Assembly (NCBI GenBank): GCA_030621105.1
Contig: JAUXIH010000036.1
Coordinates: forward strand, 1 to 8,345
Direction: 5' to 3'
Length of the DNA: 8,345 bases
Source: Dehalococcoidia bacterium
Lineage (GTDB): Bacteria; Chloroflexota; Dehalococcoidia; GIF9; AB-539-J10
Under the pieces are notes generated by a model. It was not told the DNA's origin and made no database searches. It worked only from the letters and a program-made list of their open reading frames with translations. Position 1 is the first letter of the stretch, and every line of letters starts with the position of its first letter. The translations under genes and the position numbers were made by a program. Positions 7,515 through 8,345 of this stretch are shown piece after piece.

Positions 7515-7967
7515 ATGAAAGCGATAATTCAACGAGTTACCGATGCCGCGGTAAGTGTCGAGGACAAAATAGTAGGCAGCATTGGTCAGGGGCTGGTCAT
7601 ATTCATTGGCATAGAAATAAACGACGCACCAGAAGATGCTTCATACCTGGCCAGGAAAATAACCAACACGCGCATCTTCCCTAGTGATGCCCGCAACTTC
7701 TCCCTCTCCGCACTCGACACCAAGAGTGACATTCTAGTGATCAGCCAGTTCACTCTCTTAGGAGACACGCGAAAGGGAAGGCGCCCCAGTTTTACGGATG
7801 CAGCTTCTCCCAAGAAGGCATACGAATTATACAATTTTTTTATTCAAGAAGTGCGAAACACAGGCCTCAAGGTGGAAACAGGAATTTTCCAGAAATATAT
7901 GATGGTAGAAATACATAACGATGGACCAGTTACCCTATTAATAGAAAGCCCGAGCCAAAAGATATAA
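7515..7967 (+). CDS. dtd: D-aminoacyl-tRNA deacylase
   Basis: This enzyme hydrolyses the ester bond of D-amino acids mischarged on tRNA (and, in the family, Gly-tRNA(Ala)). It keeps D-residues out of proteins and acts in the cytosol as a homodimer. The protein is 150 residues, near the usual 145 or so. It begins MKAIIQRV, the canonical DTD opening. It has the SQFTL active-site motif at 77-81 followed by GDTRKGRRPSF, and the Gly-cisPro selectivity motif in NDGPVTLLIE, with Gly137 and Pro138. The segment around 57-68 (PSDARNFSLSAL) departs from the usual DEEGKMN-type sequence but keeps its length. An in-frame TAA at 7500-7502, with no start codon between it and the ATG, makes 7515 the only possible ATG start. 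No Shine-Dalgarno sequence precedes it. The gene is divergent from rpoB, 281 bases apart, and convergent with nadC. Confidence 0.96.
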   Translation: MKAIIQRVTDAAVSVEDKIVGSIGQGLVIFIGIEINDAPEDASYLARKITNTRIFPSDARNFSLSALDTKSDILVISQFTLLGDTRKGRRPSFTDAASPKKAYELYNFFIQEVRNTGLKVETGIFQKYMMVEIHNDGPVTLLIESPSQKI

Positions 7968-8061
7968 GCGGCGGAGGAAGCTCAGAAATATCCTCTAACT
8001 CGCAGAAAACATAAATAACCCCACAGGTCACCAGAAGAATGCAGAAACCTCTTGTGCACGA
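7968..8061. other. Convergent intergenic gap between dtd and nadC
   Basis: These 94 bases separate the two stop codons. The best inverted repeat by eye is GAGGA/TCCTC at about 7974-7996, with a 12-base loop and no following T-run. No intrinsic terminator can be supported on either strand, so termination here may be Rho-dependent or the transcripts may overlap. Confidence 0.6.
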
Positions 8062-8345
8062 CTACTTACCGCTGTATCTATCCAGATCCAAACTAATGTC
8101 CAAAGAGTGATATGAGTGGGTAATAGCTCCAACAGAAATAAAATTAACCCCAGTTTGGGCAACATCACGTACGTTACTCAAAGTAATCCCGCCCGAGGCT
8201 TCAACTGAAGCATGCCCACCAATAGCCTTCACCGCTACTCGCATATCATCAAGACTCATATTGTCCAGCATTATTATGTCCGCTCCAGCCTCGGTAGCCT
8301 CCAGCGCTTCTTCAGCAGTATTGACCTCTACCTCAACCATCAGCC
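8062..8345 (-). CDS. nadC: Nicotinate-nucleotide pyrophosphorylase (quinolinate phosphoribosyltransferase), C-terminal part only
   Basis: NadC converts quinolinate and PRPP to nicotinate mononucleotide, CO2 and PPi in de novo NAD synthesis. Only about the last 94 residues are in the window; the family is usually around 280. The Met at 8340 is internal, because the frame stays open beyond it to the window edge and the family has VEVEV-type sequence at this point. Recognisable blocks, numbered from that Met, are the VEVEV strand, whose second Glu (Glu5) and the Asp of MLDNMS (Asp26) are spaced 21 residues apart like the conserved active-site Glu and Asp of the family. The phosphate-binding VEASGGITL and VGAITHS blocks follow, then the terminal ALDISLD-like strand (SLDISLDLD). 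The C-terminus ends DRYSGK with a TAG stop. The gene is convergent with dtd, 94 bases away. Partners of the pathway (nadA, nadB), if clustered, would be off the right edge. Confidence 0.95.
   Translation of the reverse strand, partial: LMVEVEVNTAEEALEATEAGADIIMLDNMSLDDMRVAVKAIGGHASVEASGGITLSNVRDVAQTGVNFISVGAITHSYHSLDISLDLDRYSGK

Noticed and set aside
7586..7834. An 82-codon minus-strand open frame across dtd
   Set aside because: It is fully antisense to dtd, which has clear family motifs. No independent support.
7974..7996. Inverted repeat GAGGA/TCCTC downstream of dtd as a terminator
   Set aside because: The stem is only 5 bp with a 12-base loop and no T-run, so it is not better than chance.
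8335..8340. The Met at 8340 as the start of a small 92-residue gene
   Set aside because: The frame continues open to the window edge, and the sequence is the middle-to-end of NadC, so this Met is internal.

Overview
The window looks like ordinary bacterial housekeeping chromosome. Most of it is the rpoB-rpoC pair on the minus strand, encoding the beta and beta' subunits of RNA polymerase. A small plus-strand dtd gene (D-aminoacyl-tRNA deacylase) follows, and the 3' end of a minus-strand nadC gene (quinolinate phosphoribosyltransferase) lies at the right edge. There is no mobile element, CRISPR array, RNA gene or integration scar. I found no sign of a novel multi-gene system.

Layout from left to right: positions 1-3575 hold rpoC, open across the left edge, with 1191 codons visible and the C-terminus missing. 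Positions 3562-7233 hold complete rpoB, whose last 14 bases overlap the start of rpoC. Positions 7234-7514 are a divergent intergenic region. It carries a textbook-perfect sigma70-type promoter for rpoBC, with a leader of about 140 nt, and a weaker promoter for dtd placed so close to the ATG that the dtd mRNA is probably leaderless. Positions 7515-7967 hold dtd. Positions 7968-8061 are a short convergent gap with no convincing terminator. Positions 8062-8345 hold the C-terminal third of nadC.

Organism: both polymerase subunits lack the large proteobacterial insertions. Beta' instead has a charged coiled-coil insertion after the N-terminal zinc region and a doubled barrel-like module after the trigger loop. 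Beta has an insertion of about 80 residues near its C-terminal clamp region. From memory of the families this fits Chloroflexota, possibly Dehalococcoidia, but I could not run a search and this is an inference. rpoBC is also not directly preceded by rplJ-rplL, unlike the common rplKAJL-rpoBC arrangement, and appears to have its own strong promoter.

Working together: rpoB and rpoC form one transcription unit with translationally coupled subunits. dtd (translation proofreading) is divergent from them and nadC (NAD synthesis) converges on dtd. Neither has an obvious functional link to polymerase. The points worth a second look are the lineage-specific polymerase insertions, a Leu at the trigger-loop Met position, Cys and Arg substitutions in the rifampicin-binding cluster, the perfect promoter, and the apparent absence of a ribosome binding site for dtd.
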